From Theobroma cacao (taxonomy: Eukaryota > Streptophyta > Magnoliopsida > Malvales > Malvaceae), in the NCBI RefSeq assembly GCF_000208745.1, contig NC_030859.1:9388376-9452375 (forward strand): a stretch of DNA of 64,000 nt, written 5' to 3'. Shown one piece after another: positions 33,972-44,927 of this stretch. The notes below the pieces were generated by a model. That model was not told the DNA's origin, searched no databases, and was given only the letters and a program-made list of their open reading frames with translations. Every line of letters starts with the position of its first letter. The stretch's first letter is position 1. A program made the translations under genes and the position numbers.

Positions 33972-34736
33972 ACTTACCTTGAGGGAGGAGTGAATGCAAG
34001 ACAAAACCCAAGTAGAGAAAAGATGTAGAAATTGTGAATGAAAAAGAAAAGAAAAAAAAAAATATGCAACTAGCTTTTTTTTTTTTTTATGTATGTGAAG
34101 AAGGGAAGCAAAATATTTGAAAGAAGAAAATGAGAAGGTGGATGGAGAAGAAGAAGAATGAATAAGTAGTAAAAAAAGCAAGGGTTTTATAAGGGTGGGG
34201 CTAGGCTCCGATCTAGTGCTGCGGCCCTCATTTGTTTGGAACCTGAAGTAGTACGCTTCGGGTTTCAATGTCGCGATGCTCACATATTCTATGTTAGCCA
34301 TCCATATTTACTTTTTCCAGTGTCGCAGCCCTTAATTAGAAGGCCGCGATGCTCAAACATTTTGTCTTGAGCCATTCTTTGCCTCCTTTTAGGGCCGTGA
34401 CGCTCAACTGAAGGGTTGCGACTTTGACTTTTTTGTTTTAATTTTTTTTGAAATTTTTTAAAATTTTTTTTTAATTTTTTTTGAAACCAAATACTTGTAG
34501 AAGGAAACATAAATTAATTAGAATAAAAAATTTATATCAAAAGGAATAAATTGTAATTAAATAAAATAAAGATTAAAATGAGTAAGGTTGAGGAGCTTAG
34601 GTTACCTTGCAAAAAGCGCTTCATTTATAGTCTTTGGCTAGAATGACTTGGACTCTAGGCCATGTCAAGCAAGTGTATTGAGGACTTTTGACAATTAATT
34701 TCACCTCCCCAATAATGCTTCAATCGTTGTCCATTG
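33321..34736 (-). other. Athila region between pol and extra ORF
   Basis: About 1.4 kb without a recognisable protein. It holds a GA microsatellite at 33924-33965, long A and T runs at 34050-34090 and 34435-34485, and repeated GC-rich words such as CGCGATGCTCA between 34215 and 34430. Confidence 0.55.
33924..33965. repeat. (GA)n microsatellite
   Basis: About 20 GA units. The serine/leucine reading frame across it is a product of the repeat. Confidence 0.95.
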
Positions 34737-35700
34737 AATTTAAATTTCTAACCATCTGTCCCCTTAACTTTGATTGCTCCATGTGGAAATACCTCATTGA
34801 TAATAAAAGGACCAAACTACCTTGATTTAAGCTTCCACAAAAATAATTTCAAGCTAGAATTATAAAGCAACACTGATTGTCCTGGCTCAAAGCTTCGTTC
34901 CATTATCTTTTTATAATGGCATTGCTTTGTTTTCTCCTTATAGAGTTTAGCATTCTCATAAGCTTGAAGGCGAAATTCATCAAGTTCATTTAATTGTAAC
35001 AACCTTTGCTCACCTGCTACTTGTAAATCAAAATTTAACTTCTTCATGGCCCAATAAGCATTGTGCTCAAGTTCCACCAGTAAGTGACAAGCTTTGCCAA
35101 AGACCAGCTTGTATGTAGACATACCAATTAGTGGTATTGTAAGTAGTCCGATATGCCCATAGTGCATCATCCAATCTTCTTGCCCAATGTTTTCTTGTGG
35201 GACACACCGTTATCTCCAAGATCTGCTTGATTTCTCTATTTGACACTCTCGCTTGGCCACTAGTTTGAGGATAGTACATAGTTGCAACCTTGTGTTTAAC
35301 TCCATATTTTGCTAGAAGTGCATCAAAATACTTGTTGCAAAAGTGACTCCTTTCATCACTAATAATTGCCCTTGGAGTGCCAAATCGAGTGAAAAAATTC
35401 TTCTTGATGAAATTCATCACCACCTTTGAGTCATTATGAGGAAAAGTTGCCGCTTCAACCCACTTGGAGACATAATCAACAGCAAGCAAGATGTATTTAT
35501 TGTTGTATGAAGATATGAACAGACCCATGAAGTTCATACCCCATACATCAAAAACTTCTATCTCAAGGATGTTGTTGAGAGGCATCTCATGTCGCCTTGA
35601 GATATTTCGCACTCTTTGGCACCTGTCACAATGCAAAACAAAATTGTGAGAATCTTTAAATAATGTAGGCTAGTACAATCTTGATTGAAGGACTTTAGCA
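34737..35700 (-). pseudogene. Athila integrase
   Basis: Motifs on the minus strand in order: CDRCQRVRNISRRHEMP, FDVWGMNFMGLF, YILLAVDYVSKWVEA, GTPRAIISDERSHFCN, TSGQARVSNREIKQILE, and after a frameshift near 35110 the [16 protein letters not shown] and [16 protein letters not shown] block that marks Athila. Two catalytic residues are lost: GMNFMG has N for the first D, and GQARVSN has R where relatives have E. The middle D (ISDERSHF) is kept. Integrase would insert the DNA copy. It follows RNase H with an intervening decayed stretch. Confidence 0.87.
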
Positions 35701-35889
35701 GTAGTTCTTTTTCCTCCAAAGTGTCCTCCATAATCTAAAGAATATCAATGGTGAAGCATGCTTTGAATTTCTTCTTTCGAGACACATTTTCTAAAAATTT
35801 GGTCTTTACAATACTTAAACAAGTAAGGCTTATCCCAAAAATAGAACTTAAAGTCATCCAAAAATTTCTTTTTCTAATGAAAATTTAAA

Positions 35890-36715
35890 TTAGGGGGAAT
35901 AATATTGCTTACCAGATAATTCACAAGATCAACATACCAAGGAAGTGATTTCTTACCAACTTGAAGGATTTTTTATCAGGAAAAGTCTCTTTGATTAAGG
36001 TTGAATCTTTACCTTGAGCTTTAATCTCCAATATTGGGAGGTGGTCTGCCACTTGATTTTCTGTTCCTTTTCTATCACGAATCTCGAGATCAAATTCCTG
36101 AAGCAAAAGAATCCACCTTATCAATCTTGGCTTACCATCCTTCTTGGGAATCAAATATTTGATAGTTGAGTGGTAAGTGTATGCTATCACCTTTGTCCCA
36201 ACTAGATAGGAGCGAAATTTGTCAAAAGCAAAATCTATAGCCAAAAGCTCATTTTCTGTTGTGGTATAATCTTTCTAGGCCTCATTCAAAGTCTTGCTAG
36301 CATAATAGATGGAATGAAAGATTTTATCCTTCCTTTGTCCCAAAACAGCTCCCACTGTATAATCACTCGCATCACATATTAGTTCAAAAGGGAGAGTCTA
36401 ATCAGGACTAATTATGATAGGTGCAAAAATTAATCTTTTCTTTAGTTCATCAAAAGCAACAAGACATTTGTTATCAAACTTAAATGGCACATCTTTTTCC
36501 AATAAATTGCAAAGTGGTTTAGAAATTTTTGAAAAGTCTTTAATAAATCTTCTATAAAAACCAGAATGATTAAGAAAACTTCTAATACCTTTGACATTTA
36601 TTGGAGGTGATAACTTTTCAATTGTTTCAATTTTTTCTTTATCTACCTCAATGCCATTACTAAAGATCTTGTGCCTAAGAACAATACCTTATTACACCAT
36701 GAAGTGACATTTCTC
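35890..36715 (-). pseudogene. Athila RNase H
   Basis: From the end of RT: a connection region with SDYTVGAVLGQRKDK, YYASKTLNEA, then after a stop [47 protein letters not shown] and [10 protein letters not shown]. The [10 protein letters not shown] segment has Y where the family has the catalytic D of TDH. The [15 protein letters not shown] linker is preserved. Frameshifts lie near 36250 and in the upstream part. It would degrade RNA in the hybrid during replication. Confidence 0.85.
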
Positions 36716-37600
36716 TCAATTAAGCACCAAATTTGTTTCTTCACATCTCTTGAGTATCCTAGCAAGATTTAAAAGACAATCATCAAAATTATTTCCAAAG
36801 AAAAAAAAATCATCTACAAATACCTCTAAACATGTCTCCACCATGTCTGTGAAGATGGCCATTATACATCTGTGAAAAGTGGCAGGTGTATTACATAATC
36901 CAAATGGCATTCTTCTAAAAGCAAAAGTGTAATAAGGGCATCTAAATGTAGTCTTTTCTTGATCTTCAAGGGCAATAACAATTTGGTTATAACCAGAATA
37001 GCCATCTAGAAAACAATAATATTCCTTACTATCCAAGCGATCCAATATTTGATTAATGAATGGAAGAGGGAAGTGATATTTCCTTGTAGCTTTGTTGAGC
37101 TTGTGGTAGTCCATGCAAACTCTCCACCCCGTCACCGTTCTTGTTGGAATGAGCTCATTATTGTCATTAGTGACCACAATCATCATACCTTTCTTAGGAA
37201 CACATTGGACTGAACTTACCCATGAGCTATTAGAAATGAGATAAATTATTCCAGCATCCAACCACTTGATGATTTTTTTCTTGACCACTTCTTTCATGAT
37301 GGGATTCAATCTTCTTTGCTATTCAATTGTGGTTTTATGATTTTTGTCAAAGAGAATTTTGTGTATGCAAAACGAAGGGCTAATTCCCTTAGTATCAACT
37401 ATTGTCCACCCTATTGCTTTCTTGAATTCTCTAAGTGTCCTTAATAACTTCCCCTTTTGCATGTTACAAAGAGAAGCAGAAATAACAATTGAAAGAGTAG
37501 AGGATTTTCCAAGAAAAGCATACCTCAAGTGTGCGGATAGAGGTTTGAGTTCCAAAGCAGGTGGTTCCTCAATGAAAGGCTTAAAAGCCGGCATCAAAAA
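36716..37600 (-). pseudogene. Athila reverse transcriptase
   Basis: The first part (37319-37597) has LELKPLSAHLRYAFLG and AIGWTIVDTKGISPSFCIHKI, then a stop, then NPIMKEVVKKKIIKWLDAGIIY, VQCVPKKGM, TRTVTGWRVCMDYHKLN, FLDGYSGYNQI and MPFGLCNTPATF. The catalytic FVDD lies at about 36809-36820. These are close to Athila RT. The stop after TTIE (near 37319) and a FVDDFFFFGNN variant are the main deviations. RT copies the element RNA. It stays open for 198 codons in its core. Confidence 0.9.
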
Positions 37601-37624
37601 AGCTGAAACATCTAAAGAATCAAA

Positions 37625-38215
37625 TTAATGATTTGGTTTAAGTTTGGAGTGAGCATTTAACAAATTTGAATATTCAATAAATTTATCATCATCCCTATCA
37701 GATTTAGCAACTAAACATGCTTCAAGAGGATCATAAGGATATTCTTCTAAGAAGGCATCTTTTGTCACATCGTTTACCATACTCATAGAAAAATAGTCTT
37801 CAGATGTCACATGCAATTTTAAAGCTTTGAAAATATTAAAAATTACCTGTTGGTCTTGGACTTTCAAAGTGAGCTCACCTTTTTCAACATCAATCAAGGC
37901 TTTAGTAGTTGCTAAGAATGGCCTCCCAAGGATGATTGGAATTTGCCTATCTTCTTTCATGTCAAGAATTATAAAATCAATTGAAAAAATAAATTTATCT
38001 ACCTTGACAAGAACATCTTCAATAATTCGCCTTGGGTACACATAAAAGTGATCAGCCAATTGCAAAGTAACAGAAGTGGGTTTGTATTAAATTGATACTT
38101 CCACCTAAATCATTCAAAGCTTTTGCAAAAAATAAATTACCAATTGTGCAAGGGATTGTGAAGCTACCTGGATCTTTGAGTTTCGTTGGTAGTTTATTTT
38201 AGAGAATTGCACTAC
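37625..38215 (-). pseudogene. Athila aspartic protease
   Basis: The active-site strand near 38085-38115 reads [12 protein letters not shown], where the family has D-L-G-A-S-I-N. The C-terminal part (37625-38065) has [42 protein letters not shown] and KGELTLKVQDQQV, typical of Athila protease. A frameshift separates the two. It would process the polyprotein and lies between gag and RT. Confidence 0.82.
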
Positions 38216-38847
38216 ATTCCTCTATAAGGGAGACAGTTTCAAACACACCTAACTTTCTCTTTTTAGAGAGGATATCCTTCAAGAACTTAACATAGCTTGG
38301 CATTTGTTCTAAAGCTTTAGCAAAAGGAATATTTATGTGTAATTTCTTGAAGACATTGATGAACTTTTGAAATTTCTTTTCTAGCTTTTGCTTTTGGAGC
38401 CTTTGGGGAAAAGGTGGTGGATGATGGATGACTTGTGAAGTTCCTTGATTTTCAGCCTTTTCATCTTTTTTTAGTTCAACTTCAATTTCATTCTCACACA
38501 TTCATTCCTTACCAACATGTTTATTCTCAAATTCAATTGCTTGGCATTCACCCCCTCAGTTTATTTTCCACTCCTTAAAGTGATTGCTTGGCATTGTTCT
38601 TTGCCTTTAGGATTGATTTGTATGTCACTGGGTAAGGCACCTTAAAGTCTATTGTTGATGGAATTTGCAAGTTGTCCCATTTGTGTCTCAAGATTTCAAA
38701 AGGAGGCTCATTGACTTTGAATTATAGCATCAATCTTTGATATATATATCAAGAGAAGTTCTTCCACTAGGAACTTCTTTTCAGGAATTGGTGGTCTAGC
38801 TTGTTGTTGAAAACTAGGAGTCATGATGGGTTTTGGATTGGAAGGCC
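38199..38847 (-). pseudogene. Athila gag-protease linker
   Basis: An open segment (38199-38501) with KFQKFINVFKKLHINIPFAKALEQMPSYVKFLKDILSKKRKL is a conserved stretch in front of Athila protease. Between 38502 and 38847 the sequence is decayed and hydrophilic, with no domain seen. It ends with a stop at 38199 before the protease frame. Confidence 0.75.
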
Positions 38848-39847
38848 CTACATCATTGTTCCATGAAAAGTTGGGTGGTTTCTCCATCTACGATTAGAAG
38901 TATTAGAATATGGGTTATTCTGCTGTCTATTGAAGCTCCCCACAAATTGGACTAATTTAGAATTGTATGGACATTGATCATTTGAATGGCCATCTCCACA
39001 CATCTCATAAACTACAAATGAATTTTGAACTGCATGAACTCTTAGTGTGTCAAACTTTTTGGATAGTGTAGCCACTTGTACAACTACTTGGGTAGTTAAG
39101 GTGTTAAATGCATCAATTTCAAAGGCTCCAACAGCTTTTCTTGGACCAGACCTTTCTGAAGGCCATTGATAATTATTTGAGGCCATCTGTTCCAACAGAT
39201 TATAAGCATCTGTAGCATTCTTACTCATTAATGCCCCACTAGCAGCAGCATCAATTGTGGTTTTTATTGACCCAACTAGACCATTGTAGAATGTTTGAAC
39301 TTGCAACCAATCAAGAATCCCATGATGTGGACATATTCTCAGTAGTTCTTTAAATCTCTTGCATGCTTCATACAAGGATTCGCCTTTAAATTGTGTGAAT
39401 GAGGTGATATCGTTCCTCATAATTGCAGTCTTGACCAGCGAAAAGAATTTTGCAAGAAACTTTTGAGCAAAGTCCTCCCATGTAGTAATAGACCCATTAA
39501 GTAGTGGATTAAGCTAGCTCTTTGCTTTATCCCTCAAAGAAAACGGAAACAGTTTCAATCTAATAGCATCATTAGGTACTTCATTAGATTTAAAGGTATC
39601 GTAAATCTCTAGGAAATTCACCAAATGAGAATTAAGATCATCATTGGGTAACCCACCAAACTGGAATGAAGACTGAATCATATGAATGTAATGGTTTAAT
39701 TTCGAAATTATTTGCATGGATGGAAGGTCTTCTAGTGCTTTGATGCAAACCTTGCAAAAATGGAATAGCATAATCCCACAATGCTCTATTTGCTTCAGGA
39801 ACCAGATTAATGGCATTATTGCCATTACTGTTGTTATCCTCAGCCAT
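38848..39847 (-). pseudogene. Athila gag (broken)
   Basis: The start at 39847 (MAEDNNSNGN) lies about 180 bases from the primer site. The N-terminal part reads ANRALWDYAIPFLQGLHQS, then shifts frame near 39690 to FQFGGLPNDDLNSHLVNFLEIYDTFKSN and the retrotransposon gag core. A stop at 39514 is followed by GSITTWEDFAQKFL, GESLYEACKRFKELLR and FYNGLVGSIKTTIDAAASG. The knuckle reads YEMCGDGHSNDQC, so the first Cys is Tyr. Gag would form the particle and bind RNA. Confidence 0.87.
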
Positions 39848-40027
39848 TGTCTGAAAGTTTTTCCTATCTCAAGATTAAAAGAAACAAGATTCACGTTGTT
39901 TCTTTTTTGCATACAATGACCAAAGATATCTGCAAGTAAACAAAACTAATATTAAAACAAGAAAAATAAAATTTGAAGTAAGACTAAATTGCTTGGTATT
40001 AGTATTAATAAAGATTCTAGAAACAAT

Positions 40028-40046
40028 TCCCAAGCAACGGCACCAA
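40028..40046 (-). other. Athila primer binding site (tRNA-Asp type)
   Basis: On the minus strand this reads TGGTGCCGTTGCTTGGGAA, a variant of the TGGCGCCGTTGCC site common in Athila and Tat elements, five bases inside the 5' LTR. Confidence 0.85.
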
Positions 40047-40051
40047 AAAAT

Positions 40052-40432
40052 TATTAGTTAAAATTCTACTACATAAGAATACGTATCGAATAGATAGTAT
40101 ATAAGCAAGTAGAGTATCGATCCCACAGAAAATTGATATAAAATTTTACTAAGTACTAAAATTAGAACAATTTAATCTTATCCAAACAATCAATATCAAA
40201 TAACTGAATTAATTAACTAAAAATAATTAACCAAAATTTAAACTAAAAAGAAAAATCAAAATAATAATAACTTGGATAAGAATCAAATCAAACAAGCCTA
40301 GGATTACAATATCCCTCACACTTCATTTAAATCTTGCCTCTCTTCCTTAACTTATTTCAATGGGTTGAATTGCTAACCTAGAGTCTTCAATTATTTGTAA
40401 GGGTCTCCCGACTCATCTTATAAAAATATCTA
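40052..40432 (-). repeat. Athila 5' LTR, first segment
   Basis: It matches 2658-3040. The solo LTR at 40433 splits it, and it resumes at 51880. The segment edge next to the primer site reads TATTAGTTAAAA against TGTCAGTTAAAA in the 3' LTR. Confidence 0.9.
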
Positions 40433-40858
40433 TATCACAGCCCAAATCCTAAGCCATGACCAGCGCATGGACCCAATAAGCATGGCCCACTAGGCTCAAG
40501 CAAGCCTTTCCATGAAAACTTATTCATTAGACCTTTTGTTCTTCATTTACCTCTAAAGTTCTTAATTCATTGTTTTAAAAAATAATTTCCTTTCAAAAAT
40601 AAATTATGGCAACTAAACAATACCTTTCACAAAATAATATTACCATGTGCCCACCTGTGGCGATATTATCATGCAAACCCATATAGTGTTTACAACAAAT
40701 CTCATGAATTACATTTAAATAACCATACATACAAAAGACCTTGACTATCAGTGGAGTGACTCTACCGTGGATACTATCATGGAGTATTCTGGTAACCTAC
40801 CGTAAGATGAGCAGGAGGAAGCGCCTCTACCTAAGATCCAACTATCTTCGAACCTGAA

Positions 40859-43787
40859 TGTAATATCCCGTACTTTGTTATGGTAGCTAATAAAGCTTAT
40901 CGAATGCTAATTGAGGTTAATTGGAATGTTTAAAAGTGATGAAAGGTGAAAAGAGTATTTTAAGATAAAATATTTCGCACGCGAGGAAATAATAATAAAA
41001 TAATAATAATGTTTTTTATTGAGGATGAATTAGTGAGATAAAAAGTGATTCAGAAGTGAATCGAGGTATAACAAGGTGTTTTGGGTGCCAAGGAGACAGG
41101 TGGAAAATTTTAGAATAAAATAATATTAAAATATTAATATTTTATTCAGTGTTATAATTTTCCATGAAAAGGGAGTATATGGTCAATCTAAGTGGGGGAG
41201 AAGACAATCGAGGAAATTTCAGATAAAAATAACGTTAATGGGGCTCGCATGCCTTTATTAAATAAAGATAGTGCGGGTAGATAAATATTTTAAATATTAT
41301 GGAGACACCGTGTTGGAGTTAAAACTTTATATTTCATTTGTACATATGTAAAAGAAGATAATGGAAAGAAATTGGAATTAAAAGATTGTGGAAGGATACA
41401 ATTAAAAAGAGTAAAAACCTTGGAGGGCAAAATTATAATTTTACCATTAAAGTGGTCAAAGCTTCCAAAGGAAGCTTTGACTCTTCATCCTTATCCTTGG
41501 CTGATCTTTATCTCTTCAAGATGGCATTTTTGCTTCCCCATCTCCTTCCTCCCATGCCATTTCCATACTTCCACTCCATTTTCACTTGACTCCCATGCAA
41601 TTGAAGAGAAAAATAGAGAGAATCAGCTAAGGAAAGAAAGGAGAGAAAGGTTGAAGGCTTGCGTAGTAAGTGATTCAAAAGTAATTGAAGAAATATCAAG
41701 TGGGTCTTAAGATTCAAGAAATGTAAGGTAAGGGTTTTTGTGTTTTAAGCTCATGGTTGGTTAAATCTTTGGAAAAATGATGTGTGAATAATTTTGTGGC
41801 AGCTATAGCGACCATAGGTGTGAGGAAATTATGAATTTTGTTAGGTGAAATCCAAGCTAAAACCAAGTGGTAAGCTTAATGCTACAATTTGAAGCTTATG
41901 ATTGGTTTAATATTGTGAGAATGATTGTATGCATATGTAGTGTTATTGTGATGTCATGGGTATGGTTAGAAGGCAATTATATTAATTGGAAGTTTGGTGT
42001 GTAGATATGTGTTATTAGGAAAGGTTATGGATGCTGGTGTGCATGAATGAATATTAATGTTATGCTTGGTGGCAACATGTAAATGAGGATGGTGGTACAT
42101 GTAGACTTAGAAAATGTTTAATGGAAGTAAATTTATAGTTGATGCCATATGCTAGGTAATTATTGTGGAAATGATGGATAAACTTGATAAATATCCTTAG
42201 ACAAGATTTATATATGTGCTAGAGTCAGAAATAAGTTGTCGGTATCCATAATCTAAAGAATTACACAAGTAAAGGATAAAGGCCACTTTGGTAAAGAATG
42301 TGTCAAGATATAAGTTAGTTGAATAAGGACTAATGATTGAAAGAAAAAAAAAAGTAGAAATGAGCTACACTAAAGATATTGAATTTGGATTATTGCTAGG
42401 AAGTACAAAAGTAAAGGTAGTGTACTGTGGTAGCGTGCCAGAGGAAATAACGAGCGATTGGCAAATAGCAATGGCTAGATACACCTCCGAACTAATAGCG
42501 ATGTAACATCCCACTATCGTAAGGTGAATGAACTTGCATTAAAATGTTTTGGAATAAATGATTATATGCTTGATTGAACCACTTGAATTATTTTACTGGT
42601 TTTTCTTAAAATTTGCATGGGAACAAGCCCTTGATGAAACGTTATATGTTATGAATGTGTAATATGATGAATCCTTGTGCTCCTATATTATGTTGATATA
42701 TATATGTTGTGTGTTGATAGTTAATATTGTGTGATAATTATAACTGCACATGTGCTCGATGTGGGGGTTGCACATGTCGATGATGACGGGGTGAGGGAGT
42801 GTAGATAATGAGATTGCCTATGTGCACGATGTGGGGGTGCACACGATGACTCCAACTATGTGTGATGCAGAGTGCACATGAGCTCGATGAGGTGGTGGTT
42901 GTATACATGCTTGTATATATATGCTATAAATATGTTTGTTTATATGCTATAGAAAAGGTTATGAAAATAATATGTGACTACATTGAATATTGAGAAAACT
43001 TGATTATTGTCAATGTGCTTGATTTAATGTACAATGTGGCATGAGTGGATTTTCCTTGTGACAGTGAAACCCCTTAGATTTTATTTGGCCATAATTTCGT
43101 TGTAGTGAGAATGCCTTTTCGCTGCAGTGAGAATCAATTTATTATGCTTGACTTGCTTGAATTCTACTAAAGTTTTCACTCTTCAACTTCTTTGTTGTTC
43201 ATGGATCCTTCATCATCAAGTGATTAAACAACCAAGGGTTTGAATGAGGAGTTTTTAATAAGAAATAAACTAAATTGCATTGTTTTTTAACTTAAGCGCA
43301 TCATGATTTCTAAACCTTCCTTAACGTTGCTTATTCCCTTTTTATGTTCACTCACTAGGTTTATATTCACGTTTTTAAACTTCATGTTTTAGGTTTTCTG
43401 AGTTAAAGGTGACTGGTTCTAGGACGAGGTGCTCCTCCCTATCCATTGCTCGATAGGTTCACCATGACACTAAATGTTAGCAACCGTGCCCAAAGTCACC
43501 CCGCTTACTGTCAAGGTTTAATTATATGTATATGAATGCTTGATGGGAAATGCTAAGACTCATTTGTCAAGCTGTATATGTATATTATGGTTGATGGTGC
43601 CATTATGAATACATAATTGGGTCTTATGAATTGTTTTCAAAGGAATTATATTTGAATATTACGAATTTTGAATTTTAAAGACATATGGATTAATGTACAA
43701 GATTATATAAATAGGCTTGCTTGGGCTAAGTGGGCTGAGCCCATTGGGCCCTTGCGTCGGTCATTGCCCAAAAATTAGGCTATGACA
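40859..43787 (+). mobile_element. Solo LTR, plus strand, 2.9 kb
   Basis: It begins TGTAATATCCCG and ends TAGGCTATGACA, with TSD CTGAA at 40854-40858 and 43788-43792. The first half resembles the minus-strand LTRs at 44928 and 40433. The second half carries the GTGCAC block (42760-42890) and the group A tail. It contains no internal sequence and no gene; the small reading frames at 41372-41717 are not gene-like. Confidence 0.93.
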
Positions 43788-44927
43788 CTGAAAACTAAAA
43801 CATGAAGTTGAAAAGGATGAGTATAAACCTAGTGAGTGAACATAGGAAGGGAACAAGCAAACGATATGGAGAGCTTTTCGAAAACATGATGCACTTGTTT
43901 AAAAACAATGCAATGTATATTATGAACAAAACCTGATGTCGTGCTGTTTTTCAACTCATTTTAAAACATTTAGGAAGTTCAAGCAAGGCAAGCATAGCAG
44001 GGCGAATCTCGCTGTAGCGGAAAGGCATTCTTGCTGCAGTGAACTTCAGGGCAAAATTTTGACCCAACAACACAAGAGTTTCTCGTTGCAGTGAGAATGC
44101 ATTTTCGTTGTAGCAAAATTCTGGGCTCCTCAAGCCCCCAGCACCTGAGAGTTTCTAGCTACAGCGAGAATGAATTTCACTGCAGCGAGAAATAGGGCAA
44201 TGAAATTAAAAGAATTCTTGTCACAACAAAAATCCATTTTCGCTGCAGTGAAAATCAACTGGAAAGCATTTGTCAAATTTTAGCATTCAATATTCAATGC
44301 AAACACATAATACATTCCCTAACGTCTCTATGTATGTTTATACATGTATACAACTCCCAACCCACCATCTCATGTGCATTTCCACACCGCACATAGCTAG
44401 AATCATCTTGTGCACTCTCACACCGCACAAGGCAATATCATCATGTGCACTCCCACTCGCACATGGCATATATCATCAATGTGTGCACTCACACATCACA
44501 CCACTATCACGCACATGGCATATATCATCAGCGTGTGCACTCACATAGCACACCACTATCATCGTCATGTGCACTCCTACACAGCACACGCACGGTTACA
44601 ATTGTCACCCAATAGTGCCATTCAATGCATAACATTTACGTCAACATAACGTAGAACCACATGAGTTCATCACATTCATATTTCACAACATAAAAACATT
44701 TCATCAAGGGCTTGTTCCCATGCATATTTAGAGAAAAGTTCAATAAAAATATTTCAAGTGATTCAATCAAATACATATGCATTTATCCTAAAACATTTAA
44801 TGTAAGTTCACTCACCTTAATGCCACTTTACAAGACTAGTGCCCATAAAATCTTAATCCAAGTAGTCCTGAAATATCGTTAAAACCTATATTTACCAATA
44901 AGCCATAACAACCTCCATCAAGTCATA

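Noticed and set aside
33912..34301. 129-residue Ser/Leu-rich frame
   Set aside because: It is produced by the GA microsatellite and homopolymer runs.
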